Shown here: positions 42,047 through 49,744 of the stretch, one piece after another
How positions within the stretch are numbered: the first letter of the stretch is position 1
Layout of the letters: every line of letters starts with the position of its first letter
Origin: an uncultured Ruminococcus sp.
GTDB taxonomy: Bacteria > Bacillota > Clostridia > Oscillospirales > Ruminococcaceae
Reading direction: 5' to 3'
Assembly (NCBI GenBank): GCA_900538575.1
Contig: UPZA01000003.1
Coordinates: 124,001 to 188,000 of the forward strand
Length of the DNA stretch: 64,000 bases
Notes under the pieces: model-generated
What the model saw: the letters and a program-made list of their open reading frames with translations, nothing else
The model's database searches: none
What the model was told of the DNA's origin: nothing
Translations under genes and position numbers: made by a program

Positions 42047-43837
42047 TTATTTTTCGAGTCTTTCTTCAAGCTTATCAAGCTCTTTGCTGAGTTCTTCAGG
42101 AAGCTTATCGCCGAACTGTTTATAGAATTCACGCATATCAGCAACGTCCTTCTTCCAAAGCTCCTTATCAACGGCAAGAAGCTTATCCATAACTTCAGGC
42201 GTAACCTCGTCCTCTATACCCTTGACATTAATATCGCCCTTCTTAGGAAGATATCCGATAGCTGTTTCATCAGCGTCGATAGTTCCCTCGCATCTCTTGA
42301 TAATCCAGTCAAGAACTCTCATATTATCGCCGAAGCCCGGCCAGATAAAGTTGCCGTTTTCGTCCTGCTTAAACCAGTTTACATTGAATATCTTAGGAGC
42401 CTTATCGCCGAGTTTTTCGCCCATTTCAAGCCAATGTGCCCAATAATCGCCCATGTGATAACCGCAGAACGGCTTCATTGCCATAGGATCATGTCTTAAA
42501 ACGCCTACCTCGCCGGTTGCGGCAGCAGTCGTTTCTGATGAAACTGCCGAGCCGATATAGGTACCGTGCTTCCAGTCAAACGACTGATATACCAGCGGAG
42601 TAGTAGCCGCACGTCTGCCGCCGAAAATAATTGCAGAAATCGGAACGCCCTTAGGATTATCAAATTCAGGTGAAATACAAGGACAGTTCTTAGCCGGCGC
42701 TGTGAATCTTGAGTTAGGATGAGCAAGCTTATTGCCTTCAGCAGAATATTCCTTACCGTTTACCTTAGCGCCCTTCCATTCTGTCGCGTTTTCCGGCGGA
42801 TTCTTGTCAAGACCTTCCCACCAAACCGTCATATCGTCATTATTTATAGCAACGTTTGTAAAAATTGTATCCTTCATTGTTGAAGCAAGCGCATTATAAT
42901 TCGATTTTTCGTTTGTTCCCGGAGCAACGCCGAAGAATCCGTTTTCAGGGTTAATTGCGTAAAGCCTGCCGTCGTCGCCCTGCTTCATCCAAGCAATATC
43001 GTCGCCGACTGTGAATATTTCGTATCCGTCCTTCTTATATCCCTCCGGCGGAATAAGCATAGCAAGATTTGTCTTACCGCATGCAGACGGAAAAGCGGCC
43101 GTAATATATTTAACCTCGCCGTCGGGCTTTTTAAGACCGAGAATAAGCATGTGTTCAGCCATCCAGCCCTCGTTCTTGCCCTGATATGAAGCTATTCTGA
43201 GAGCAAAACACTTTTTACCAAGAAGAACATTGCCGCCGTAAGCCGAATTGATGGACCAGATAGTATTATCCTCAGGGAAATGAACAATATATCTGTTTTC
43301 AGGATCAACCTGAGCCTTTGAATGAAGACCTCTTACAAAATCGTTAGAAGCGTCTCCCAGGTTATCAAAAGCCTGCTTACCCATTCTGGTCATTATATTC
43401 ATATTCAGAACAACATAAATAGAATCTGTTACTTCTACGCCTACTTTAGCAAGAGGAGAACCGATAGGACCCATTGAATAAGGGATTACATACATTGTTC
43501 TTCCCTTCATAACGCCGTCGTACATAGGTCTGAGCTTTGCATACATTTCCTCAGGATCGCACCAGTTATTTGTCGGACCTGCGTCTTCTTTATTTTTGCA
43601 GCAGATAAAGGTTCTGTCCTCAACTCTGGCTACGTCGTTGGGAAGAGTTCTGTGATAAAGACATCCCGGAAGCTTTTCCTGGTTGAGCTCCTGCATTTCG
43701 CCTGTTGAAAGCGCTTCCTTCTTAAGAGCTTCTATCTGCTCCTTGCTGCCGTCAATCCATACTACCTTGTCAGGCTTTGTGAGGGCTGTCATTTCCTCAA
43801 CCCATTTTAAGACATTGGGGTTATTTGTCAGTGACAT
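42047..43837 (-). CDS. pckG: phosphoenolpyruvate carboxykinase (GTP)
   Basis: Interconverts oxaloacetate and PEP with GTP/GDP; in rumen and gut anaerobes it can run toward oxaloacetate to fix carbon dioxide. The 596-residue protein has the GTP-type P-loop AAFPSACGKTNLAML, the metal-binding DDIAWM and the substrate regions MYVIPYSMGP, GYHMGDYWAHW and FNVNWFKQDENG. The ATP-type enzyme has quite different motifs. ATG at 43837 is chosen over the extension because AAGGAGG lies ten bases upstream. It has a strong promoter and a candidate Rex site. Confidence 0.96.
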   Translation of the reverse strand: MSLTNNPNVLKWVEEMTALTKPDKVVWIDGSKEQIEALKKEALSTGEMQELNQEKLPGCLYHRTLPNDVARVEDRTFICCKNKEDAGPTNNWCDPEEMYAKLRPMYDGVMKGRTMYVIPYSMGPIGSPLAKVGVEVTDSIYVVLNMNIMTRMGKQAFDNLGDASNDFVRGLHSKAQVDPENRYIVHFPEDNTIWSINSAYGGNVLLGKKCFALRIASYQGKNEGWMAEHMLILGLKKPDGEVKYITAAFPSACGKTNLAMLIPPEGYKKDGYEIFTVGDDIAWMKQGDDGRLYAINPENGFFGVAPGTNEKSNYNALASTMKDTIFTNVAINNDDMTVWWEGLDKNPPENATEWKGAKVNGKEYSAEGNKLAHPNSRFTAPAKNCPCISPEFDNPKGVPISAIIFGGRRAATTPLVYQSFDWKHGTYIGSAVSSETTAAATGEVGVLRHDPMAMKPFCGYHMGDYWAHWLEMGEKLGDKAPKIFNVNWFKQDENGNFIWPGFGDNMRVLDWIIKRCEGTIDADETAIGYLPKKGDINVKGIEDEVTPEVMDKLLAVDKELWKKDVADMREFYKQFGDKLPEELSKELDKLEERLEK

Positions 43838-43930
43838 GGTTATATCCTCCTTAATATTTCTGCACAAAAATACTGTGCGATTATTTTTGAATCCTGAAAC
43901 CTTTAATTCCAAAATTCCCTTCATTTTTAT

Positions 43931-43959
43931 ATTATAATATTTTTTTTATTGGATGTCAA
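43931..43959 (-). promoter_or_regulatory. promoter of pckG
   Basis: Perfect sigma-A promoter on the minus strand: TTGACA, 17 A-rich bases, TATAAT. The leader is about 87 bases and holds a GCACAGTATTTTTGTGC hairpin near 43864-43880. Confidence 0.9.
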
Positions 43960-43975
43960 TAGAATTTAACCTGAA

Positions 43976-43993
43976 TTGTGAAATTAATAACAA
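43976..43993. promoter_or_regulatory. candidate Rex operator upstream of pckG
   Basis: TTGTGAAATTAATAACAA is an 18-bp inverted repeat that fits the Rex pattern TTGTKAA-N4-TTMACAA at 13 of 14 defined positions. It lies 16 bases before the -35 box. Rex senses the NADH/NAD ratio and is common in Clostridia. Position upstream of -35 is unusual for simple repression. No rex gene is in the window. Confidence 0.45.
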
Positions 43994-44056
43994 GTTTCAT
44001 TGTTTTTTCACAATGGACAATTGTGTTTCCAACAAAAACTTTTTTTATTCAGTAAA

Positions 44057-44085
44057 ACAAGCGCAGACTAAAAAGTCTGCGTTTT
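44057..44085. terminator. terminator after the small secreted-protein gene
   Basis: CGCAGACT and AGTCTGCG form an eight-base perfect stem with T-rich flanks in both directions. It follows the end of the polA operon on the minus strand. Confidence 0.85.
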
Positions 44086-44095
44086 TGTTTATATT

Positions 44096-44434
44096 TTATT
44101 TATCTGCATAGTCCGCAACATAATATTCGCTGCGTATTTCCAAACGTTCGCCGCCGCTGTCATTTTTTAAAGAAGGCGCTTCTGTATCATAATAAGATCC
44201 GTCATAAATAGACATTATATATTTATCGAATTCATTAAGCGTCATTGAAGTATAAAATTCAACGATATCCCCTCCGACTACAGGTTTTTCCGGTATAGCG
44301 TAGGAAGTTCCGTATACTTCATTGAATTTTTCAAGCCGCTGTTCATATATTTCAATGTCATCATAGGATTGGTTTTCAAAGGTGTTGAATGAAGAAACCA
44401 AAACCGCGGCTGTAAGAAATAAAATATCAATCAT
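44096..44434 (-). CDS. small secreted or membrane-tethered protein of unknown function
   Basis: A 112-residue protein that I do not recognise. It starts with a hydrophobic segment IDILFLTAAVLVSSF that could be a signal peptide or anchor, then an acidic, Tyr-rich domain with GGDIVEFYTSMTLNEFDKYIMSIYDGSYYD. ATG at 44434 is preferred because GGGGGA lies just before it; the longer frame would overlap tsaD. It is the last gene of polA-rimI-tsaD and ends at a terminator. Confidence 0.6.
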   Translation of the reverse strand: MIDILFLTAAVLVSSFNTFENQSYDDIEIYEQRLEKFNEVYGTSYAIPEKPVVGGDIVEFYTSMTLNEFDKYIMSIYDGSYYDTEAPSLKNDSGGERLEIRSEYYVADYADK

Positions 44435-44471
44435 ATAATATCCCCCTATTCCAACATGCTTCGCCGTTCCC

Positions 44472-45482
44472 TTAAATATCATCAATCGAAAGAGTTGCGC
44501 AGGCATTAAGACTCTCGTCAGCCCTTTGACCTGCAAGGAAATTATAATACCCCTGACACGCTATCATTGCTCCGTTATCTCCGCAAAGCTCCTTGGGCGG
44601 AAGATAAAGCTTAATTCCGCATTCTCCGCATACTCTTTTAAAGGTCGACCGAACGCCGCTGTTGGCTGATACTCCGCCTGCAACGGCTATTTTATTATAC
44701 CCCAGCGTTTTAGCCGCTGCAATTGTCTTTTCACAGAGTATATCAGAAATAGTATGCTGCAAGGCTGCACTCAGGTCATTTTTATTAATTTCCTTACCCT
44801 TCTGCTCGGCGTTATGCAGAAGATTTATAACGGCGGTCTTTAATCCGGAAAAACTGAAATCATACTCGCAGCCTGTTACCCTCGGACGAGGCAATACATA
44901 GGCTGATTTGTCGCCAAGCTGCGCCGCTCTGTCAATATGTATACCTCCCGGATACGGAAAACCCATTGCCCTTGCGCACTTATCAAAGCATTCTCCGGCA
45001 GCGTCGTCTCTTGTGCGTCCGATTATTCTGAATTTTGTATAATCAATTACCTCAACTATATGAGAATGTCCTCCGCTTGCAACCAGACAGATATACGGCG
45101 GCTTCAACTCGCTATGCGCAATATAATTCGCAGCAATGTGCCCTGAAATATGATGCACAGGCACAAGCGGTTTTTCTGAGGCAAGCGAAAGACCTTTTGC
45201 AAAATTGACTCCGACAAGCAATGCTCCTATAAGTCCCGGCGCATACGTGACAGCCACAGCGTCCATATCGTCAAGAGTTTTATCCGAATCTCTCAACGCC
45301 TTTTCAACCACGCCGAGTATATTTTCACAATGACGGCGAGACGCTATTTCCGGTACAACGCCGCCGTATTTTTTATGCTCCTCAATTTGCGTTGAAATTA
45401 CCGAGGACAATATATTTGTACCATTTTCAGAAACAGCCGCAGCCGTTTCATCACACGAGCTTTCAATTCCAAGTATCAGCAT
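44472..45482 (-). CDS. tsaD: tRNA threonylcarbamoyladenosine transferase TsaD
   Basis: Transfers threonylcarbamoyl to A37 of ANN-decoding tRNAs with TsaB and TsaE. The 336-residue protein starts MLILGIESSCDETAAAV and has the metal-binding HHISGHIAANY near residue 108, VASGGHSHIVEV, the ATP-binding FSFSGLKTAVI and AVAGGVSANSGVR. ATG at 45482 is preferred over GTG at 45491 because it gives the canonical N-terminus, although its ribosome binding site is weak. It lies two bases after rimI. tsaB is not present in this operon. Confidence 0.94.
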   Translation of the reverse strand: MLILGIESSCDETAAAVSENGTNILSSVISTQIEEHKKYGGVVPEIASRRHCENILGVVEKALRDSDKTLDDMDAVAVTYAPGLIGALLVGVNFAKGLSLASEKPLVPVHHISGHIAANYIAHSELKPPYICLVASGGHSHIVEVIDYTKFRIIGRTRDDAAGECFDKCARAMGFPYPGGIHIDRAAQLGDKSAYVLPRPRVTGCEYDFSFSGLKTAVINLLHNAEQKGKEINKNDLSAALQHTISDILCEKTIAAAKTLGYNKIAVAGGVSANSGVRSTFKRVCGECGIKLYLPPKELCGDNGAMIACQGYYNFLAGQRADESLNACATLSIDDI

Positions 45483-45483
45483 T

Positions 45484-45945
45484 CTAATCACCAGCCAAAT
45501 CTATTTTTTTCATCATCAATACAGCGTTTTCAACAGGATGTCTATAATAATTTCTGCGCATTCCGTTCTGTTCAAAACCATATTTTTTGTATAAGCTTAT
45601 AGCCTCGGCATTGCTTTCACGAACCTCCAGATAAACAGTACCAACATTCTTATCAGAAAGAATATGCAGAAATTCGCCTATCAGCGCTCCGCCCGCGCCC
45701 ATTCCTCGATACTCCTCCATGACTGCTATATTTAGAAGCTCCGCCTCGTCGAGAACAGCGGTACCATTTAAAAAGCCTATAACTCTGCCAGCGGATACCG
45801 CCGACAGAATTATTGAGTATTTATTTTCAAACGTCTCCAAAAAGGCTTTTTCTGACCATCCGTCAGCTATACATTGCTTCTCTATCTCCGCAATATCCTT
45901 TAATTGAGCTATTACGGCTTCCTCTATATCAACCCTTGGCGTCAT
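45484..45945 (-). CDS. rimI: RimI-type GNAT acetyltransferase
   Basis: Acetylates the N-terminal Ala of ribosomal protein S18, or acts on other proteins. The 153-residue protein has the GNAT core: LLNIAVMEEYRGMGAGGALIGEFL with the acetyl-CoA loop RGMGAG, and YLEVRESNAEAISLYKKYGFEQNGMRRNYY. Its ATG overlaps the polA end by 17 bases. In Clostridia rimI commonly stands next to tsaD, which supports the name. Confidence 0.9.
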   Translation of the reverse strand: MTPRVDIEEAVIAQLKDIAEIEKQCIADGWSEKAFLETFENKYSIILSAVSAGRVIGFLNGTAVLDEAELLNIAVMEEYRGMGAGGALIGEFLHILSDKNVGTVYLEVRESNAEAISLYKKYGFEQNGMRRNYYRHPVENAVLMMKKIDLAGD

Positions 45946-48478
45946 ACCAGCTTCCGCCCCTGTTCACATCTGCTATCAGCGGAACTTTAAGCTCGCATGC
46001 ATGAGTCATTTCCTCGGAAAGAATTTCCGCAGCCCTGTCGGCGTCATTCTCAGAACACTCGACGATCAGCTCGTCGTGCACCTGAAGTATAAGCCTTGCC
46101 TCCGGTATCTCCTTTTTCAGCCGCCCGTATACCCTGACCATAGCAATTTTTATTATATCCGCCGCGCTTCCCTGTATCGGCGTATTCATAGCAATACGCT
46201 TTCCTGCCGCCTGCATATTCTTATTTGAAGCCGAAAGCTCGGGAACATATCTCTTTCTTCCGAACATAGTTGTGACATATCCGTCTTTTTTAGCTTTTTC
46301 GACCGTTTCATTCATAAATTTCTCAACGTTTGGGAATTTATGCAGATAATCATTAATATATTTTTTTGCCTCATAAACGCTGACATTAATATCCTTTGAA
46401 AGTGAAAATGCGCCTATTCCGTAAATTATTCCAAAATTTACAGCCTTAGCCGCGCTTCTCATTTCCGGAGTAATCATTTCCTCCGGAAGACCGAAAACCC
46501 TTGCGGCAGTTGAAGTATGAATATCCGCCCCGTCTGCGAAGCCGCTGATCATCGCTTCATCGGCGCAAATATGAGCGACAAGCCTAAGCTCTATCTGACT
46601 ATAATCGGCGTCAAGGAGCGTCCTGCCGTCCTGAGCTACAAAAAACTTTCTCATTTCCCGTCCCAGTTCCGTTCTGACGGGTATATTCTGAAGATTAGGC
46701 TCTGTTGACGATATTCTTCCGGTTCTGGTTTCCGTCTGCCTGAACGACGTGTGTATTCTGCCGTCCTGAGCTACAGTTTTAAGCAGACCTTCAACATAAG
46801 TGGAATTGAGCTTTGTGAGCTGACGATAACGAAGAATAAGATCTATCACAGGATAACTGTCCCTTAGCTCCTCAAGGATTTCCGCGCCTGTAGAATAACC
46901 CGTCTTGGTTTTCTTTTTCAGAGGGACTCCCATTTCATGGAGGATTTCACCAAGCTGTTTAGGAGAAGAAATGTTGAATTCCTTTCCGCACATGAAGTAA
47001 ATCTGCGATTCCAGACCGCCTATTTCATCGACAAGACTGTCTCCGAATTTCCTTACGCCGCCGACGTCTATACCTACTCCGTAATGCTCCATTGAAGCCA
47101 AAACCTCCGTCAAGGGCTGTTCAATTTTAAACATGAGCCTGCTCATACCCTGAATTTCAATTTCCTTTTTCAATGCCTCGCAAAGCTCTGAAAGACTGAC
47201 GGCGTCCGCCGTTTCTCCAGCCGACCTATAATACGGCGAATCGTATCTGAAGCAAAGCTTTTCTATATTATATTCAGACGTTGACGGATCAAGCAGATAT
47301 GCGGCGATCTCTGCGTCAAAGACCATATTTGCAAGCTCAGTATCGTTTGCAAAGCACAGCCTGTACTGCGGCTTTGCGCCGAAAGTATACTTTTCCGCAC
47401 TGCACGAAAGTAATTTTGTTATATATTCTTTATTTTCCGTAAAATATATTATAAAATTCTCATCGTCTAAACGTTGCGCCGATTTAAAAGCTTTCCCGTC
47501 AAACAGATAGCATATAGAATTCATTTTAAGAAATCCCCCGAGGATTTCTTCATCAATATCCTTTAGCTGTGTTTTTACATCAACCGCCCTGACTGTTTTT
47601 TCGGACGCTCTTTTTTCCGAAGGCTCAATCCCAAGCTTCTGCATAAGCTTTGCCATTTCAAGCTCTGTCAGAAGATCGCTTAGCTTTTCGTCATTCCTTT
47701 CGGAAATCTTATAATTTTCTATATCATAGTCGACCGGAACGTCAAGACATATCGTAGCGAGCCATTTACTTCGTATAGCGTCCTCTCTGCCGTTTATCAG
47801 CTTATTGTAAACGCCCTTTGAAAGCTCCGCCCCATCTATATTCTCATATAAGCTCTCAATGGTTTTCCATCTTTTAATAAGCGCTCCCGCAGTTTTCTGC
47901 CCCACTCCCGCTACTCCCGGAATATTGTCCGAGCTGTCTCCCATTAAGGATTTAAGATCAATAAGGTATATAGGCTCGAAACCGTATTCTTCAATGAACC
48001 TTTCAGGAGTATATACAATAGTTTCTTTAGTTGTAGCAAGCCTTACCGTTACCCTATCGTTTACAAGCTGAAGGCTGTCGCGGTCACCTGTAAGAATACA
48101 GCATTCGCCGCCGCTGTCTGAACAGACCTTAGAAAGAGTACCGAGAATATCGTCGGCTTCGTATCCCTCGCATTCAACAATTCTGATCCCCATATATGTC
48201 AGCAGCTCCTTGACTATAGGCAGCTGCTGCGCCAGTTCCTCCGGCATTCCCTTGCGATTAGCCTTGTAGGTATCCACCGCCTTATGCCTGAAAGTCGGAG
48301 CCTTAAGATCAAATGCAACAGCAACTCGATCCGGCTTTACCTCCTCAAAATTTTTGAAATATATATTCATAAAGCCTAAAACAGCATTTGTATAAACTCC
48401 GTTTTTGTTTGTAAGCAGTCTGATACCGTAATAAGCACGGTTTAATATGCTGTTTCCGTCAATCGCAAGTAACTTCAT
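45929..48478 (-). CDS. polA: DNA polymerase I
   Basis: Repair and Okazaki-fragment polymerase. The 849-residue protein has a 5'-3' exonuclease domain (about 1-290) with DGNSILNRAYYG, YEADDILGTL and LMGDSSDNIPGVAGVGQKTA. The polymerase domain (about 450-849) has motif A DYSQIELRLVAHI, motif B KAVNFGIIYGIG and motif C QVHDELIVEC. The middle region (about 295-450) is shaped like the 3'-5' exonuclease, but the metal-binding DxE is absent, so proofreading is probably lost, as in Thermus and Bacillus stearothermophilus. rimI and tsaD follow. A TGTTATAAT extended -10 box lies near 48540. Confidence 0.96.
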   Translation of the reverse strand: MKLLAIDGNSILNRAYYGIRLLTNKNGVYTNAVLGFMNIYFKNFEEVKPDRVAVAFDLKAPTFRHKAVDTYKANRKGMPEELAQQLPIVKELLTYMGIRIVECEGYEADDILGTLSKVCSDSGGECCILTGDRDSLQLVNDRVTVRLATTKETIVYTPERFIEEYGFEPIYLIDLKSLMGDSSDNIPGVAGVGQKTAGALIKRWKTIESLYENIDGAELSKGVYNKLINGREDAIRSKWLATICLDVPVDYDIENYKISERNDEKLSDLLTELEMAKLMQKLGIEPSEKRASEKTVRAVDVKTQLKDIDEEILGGFLKMNSICYLFDGKAFKSAQRLDDENFIIYFTENKEYITKLLSCSAEKYTFGAKPQYRLCFANDTELANMVFDAEIAAYLLDPSTSEYNIEKLCFRYDSPYYRSAGETADAVSLSELCEALKKEIEIQGMSRLMFKIEQPLTEVLASMEHYGVGIDVGGVRKFGDSLVDEIGGLESQIYFMCGKEFNISSPKQLGEILHEMGVPLKKKTKTGYSTGAEILEELRDSYPVIDLILRYRQLTKLNSTYVEGLLKTVAQDGRIHTSFRQTETRTGRISSTEPNLQNIPVRTELGREMRKFFVAQDGRTLLDADYSQIELRLVAHICADEAMISGFADGADIHTSTAARVFGLPEEMITPEMRSAAKAVNFGIIYGIGAFSLSKDINVSVYEAKKYINDYLHKFPNVEKFMNETVEKAKKDGYVTTMFGRKRYVPELSASNKNMQAAGKRIAMNTPIQGSAADIIKIAMVRVYGRLKKEIPEARLILQVHDELIVECSENDADRAAEILSEEMTHACELKVPLIADVNRGGSWYDAKG

Positions 48479-48703
48479 TTAGCTTCTCCGTCCGCCGCCT
48501 TTACGGTATACGGCCCACCGTATTTATATTCATTATTATTATAACAGATTTTTATGCAAAACTCTATCCCTTTTCGAAAATTTATATACTGAGTATTATA
48601 ATTGTCTCTTTTATCCGTCAAAAAAAATATTTACACCGCTGCCTCTACCATTTTTCGGGGATTTATGTTAAAATATAATAAGTAAAATCAACGAGGTATT
48701 CAA

Positions 48704-49696
48704 ATGAATTATATAAAAATAGGAAACGTTAAAATTAAAAGAACCGCGGCTCTTGCTCCGATGGCTTCCGTTGCCGACAGAGCCTATCGTATGCTTTGCC
48801 GTGAATACGGCGCCTGCTATACTGTAAGCGAGCTTATTTCCGCTAAAGGTCTCTGCTATAACGACCGAAAAACATCAGAGCTTTGCACAGTTACCGATGA
48901 TGAACGCCCGATGGCATTGCAGCTTTTTGGAAGCGAGCCGGAATTTATAGAAAGAGCGGTCCGCATCTGCATGGGCTACAAGCCGGATATTCTTGATCTG
49001 AATATGGGATGTCCTGTTCCAAAGGTTGTGAACAATAATTCCGGAAGCGCTCTTATGAAAAATATAGAATTGGCGGCGGATTTAGTCAGGGCTGCAAAAA
49101 GAGCGTCTGATGTTCCCGTAACAGTTAAATTCCGCAAGGGCTGGAACGCAGATTCAGTCAATGCCGTTGAATTTGCAAAGGCAATGGAGGAAGCCGGTGC
49201 GGACGCTCTGACAATACATGGCAGAACAAAGGATCAAATGTATTCCGGAAAAGCGGATTGGAACATCATTCGTTCAGTTAAAGAAAGCGTTTCAATACCC
49301 GTCATTGGAAACGGCGATGTAACTACGCTCAGAGAATGCTTTGACATGTATGAGCGAACGGGCTGCGATCTCGTTATGATTGGCAGAGCGTCATACGGAA
49401 ATCCTTTTGTTTTTGATGAAATAAACAGTTGGTTTGAGAATAAACCATACGATCCTCCGACGACTCAAGACCGCATGAACGTCATGCTTTACCATATAAG
49501 ACTGATTCTCTCTCAGAAGGGCCGCGGCAATGAAAAGCAGGCTATGAAGGAGGCAAGAAAGCATGCTTCATGGTATATGAAGGGGCTTTACGGAGCGGCG
49601 TCGTTCAGAGCAAAATGCTATAGTCTTGAAAGCTATGACGACGCTTTAAGGCTGGCGGAAGAATTTCTCAGGCTTCAAAGTAATATGGAGCAATAA
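48704..49696 (+). CDS. dus: tRNA-dihydrouridine synthase
   Basis: FMN enzyme that reduces uridines in tRNA D-loops. The 330-residue protein starts with LAPMASVADRAYRMLCREYG near residue 15 and has ALQLFGSEP, the active-site Cys in LNMGCPVPKVV near 101, VTVKFRKGW, LTIHGRTKDQMYSGKADW, and GNGDVTT. It belongs to the DusB-like group of Firmicutes. The ribosome binding site is GAGG. FMN for this enzyme would come from the riboflavin operon at the other end of the window. Confidence 0.92.
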   Translation: MNYIKIGNVKIKRTAALAPMASVADRAYRMLCREYGACYTVSELISAKGLCYNDRKTSELCTVTDDERPMALQLFGSEPEFIERAVRICMGYKPDILDLNMGCPVPKVVNNNSGSALMKNIELAADLVRAAKRASDVPVTVKFRKGWNADSVNAVEFAKAMEEAGADALTIHGRTKDQMYSGKADWNIIRSVKESVSIPVIGNGDVTTLRECFDMYERTGCDLVMIGRASYGNPFVFDEINSWFENKPYDPPTTQDRMNVMLYHIRLILSQKGRGNEKQAMKEARKHASWYMKGLYGAASFRAKCYSLESYDDALRLAEEFLRLQSNMEQ

Positions 49697-49708
49697 AAAC
49701 GACAAAAA

Positions 49709-49744
49709 TAACGCACAGCGAAAATAGCTGCGCGTTATTTTTAA
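49709..49744. terminator. bidirectional terminator between dus and the EAL gene
   Basis: AAAAATAACGC and GCGTTATTTTT pair over a long stem with an inner AGC/GCT pair. It ends both converging genes; the EAL stop codon lies in its 3' arm. Confidence 0.9.

Noticed and set aside
44000..44013. A second Rex-like site TTG-T6-CACAA near pckG
   Set aside because: The half-sites are too close (14 instead of 18 bases), so it does not fit the Rex dimer.
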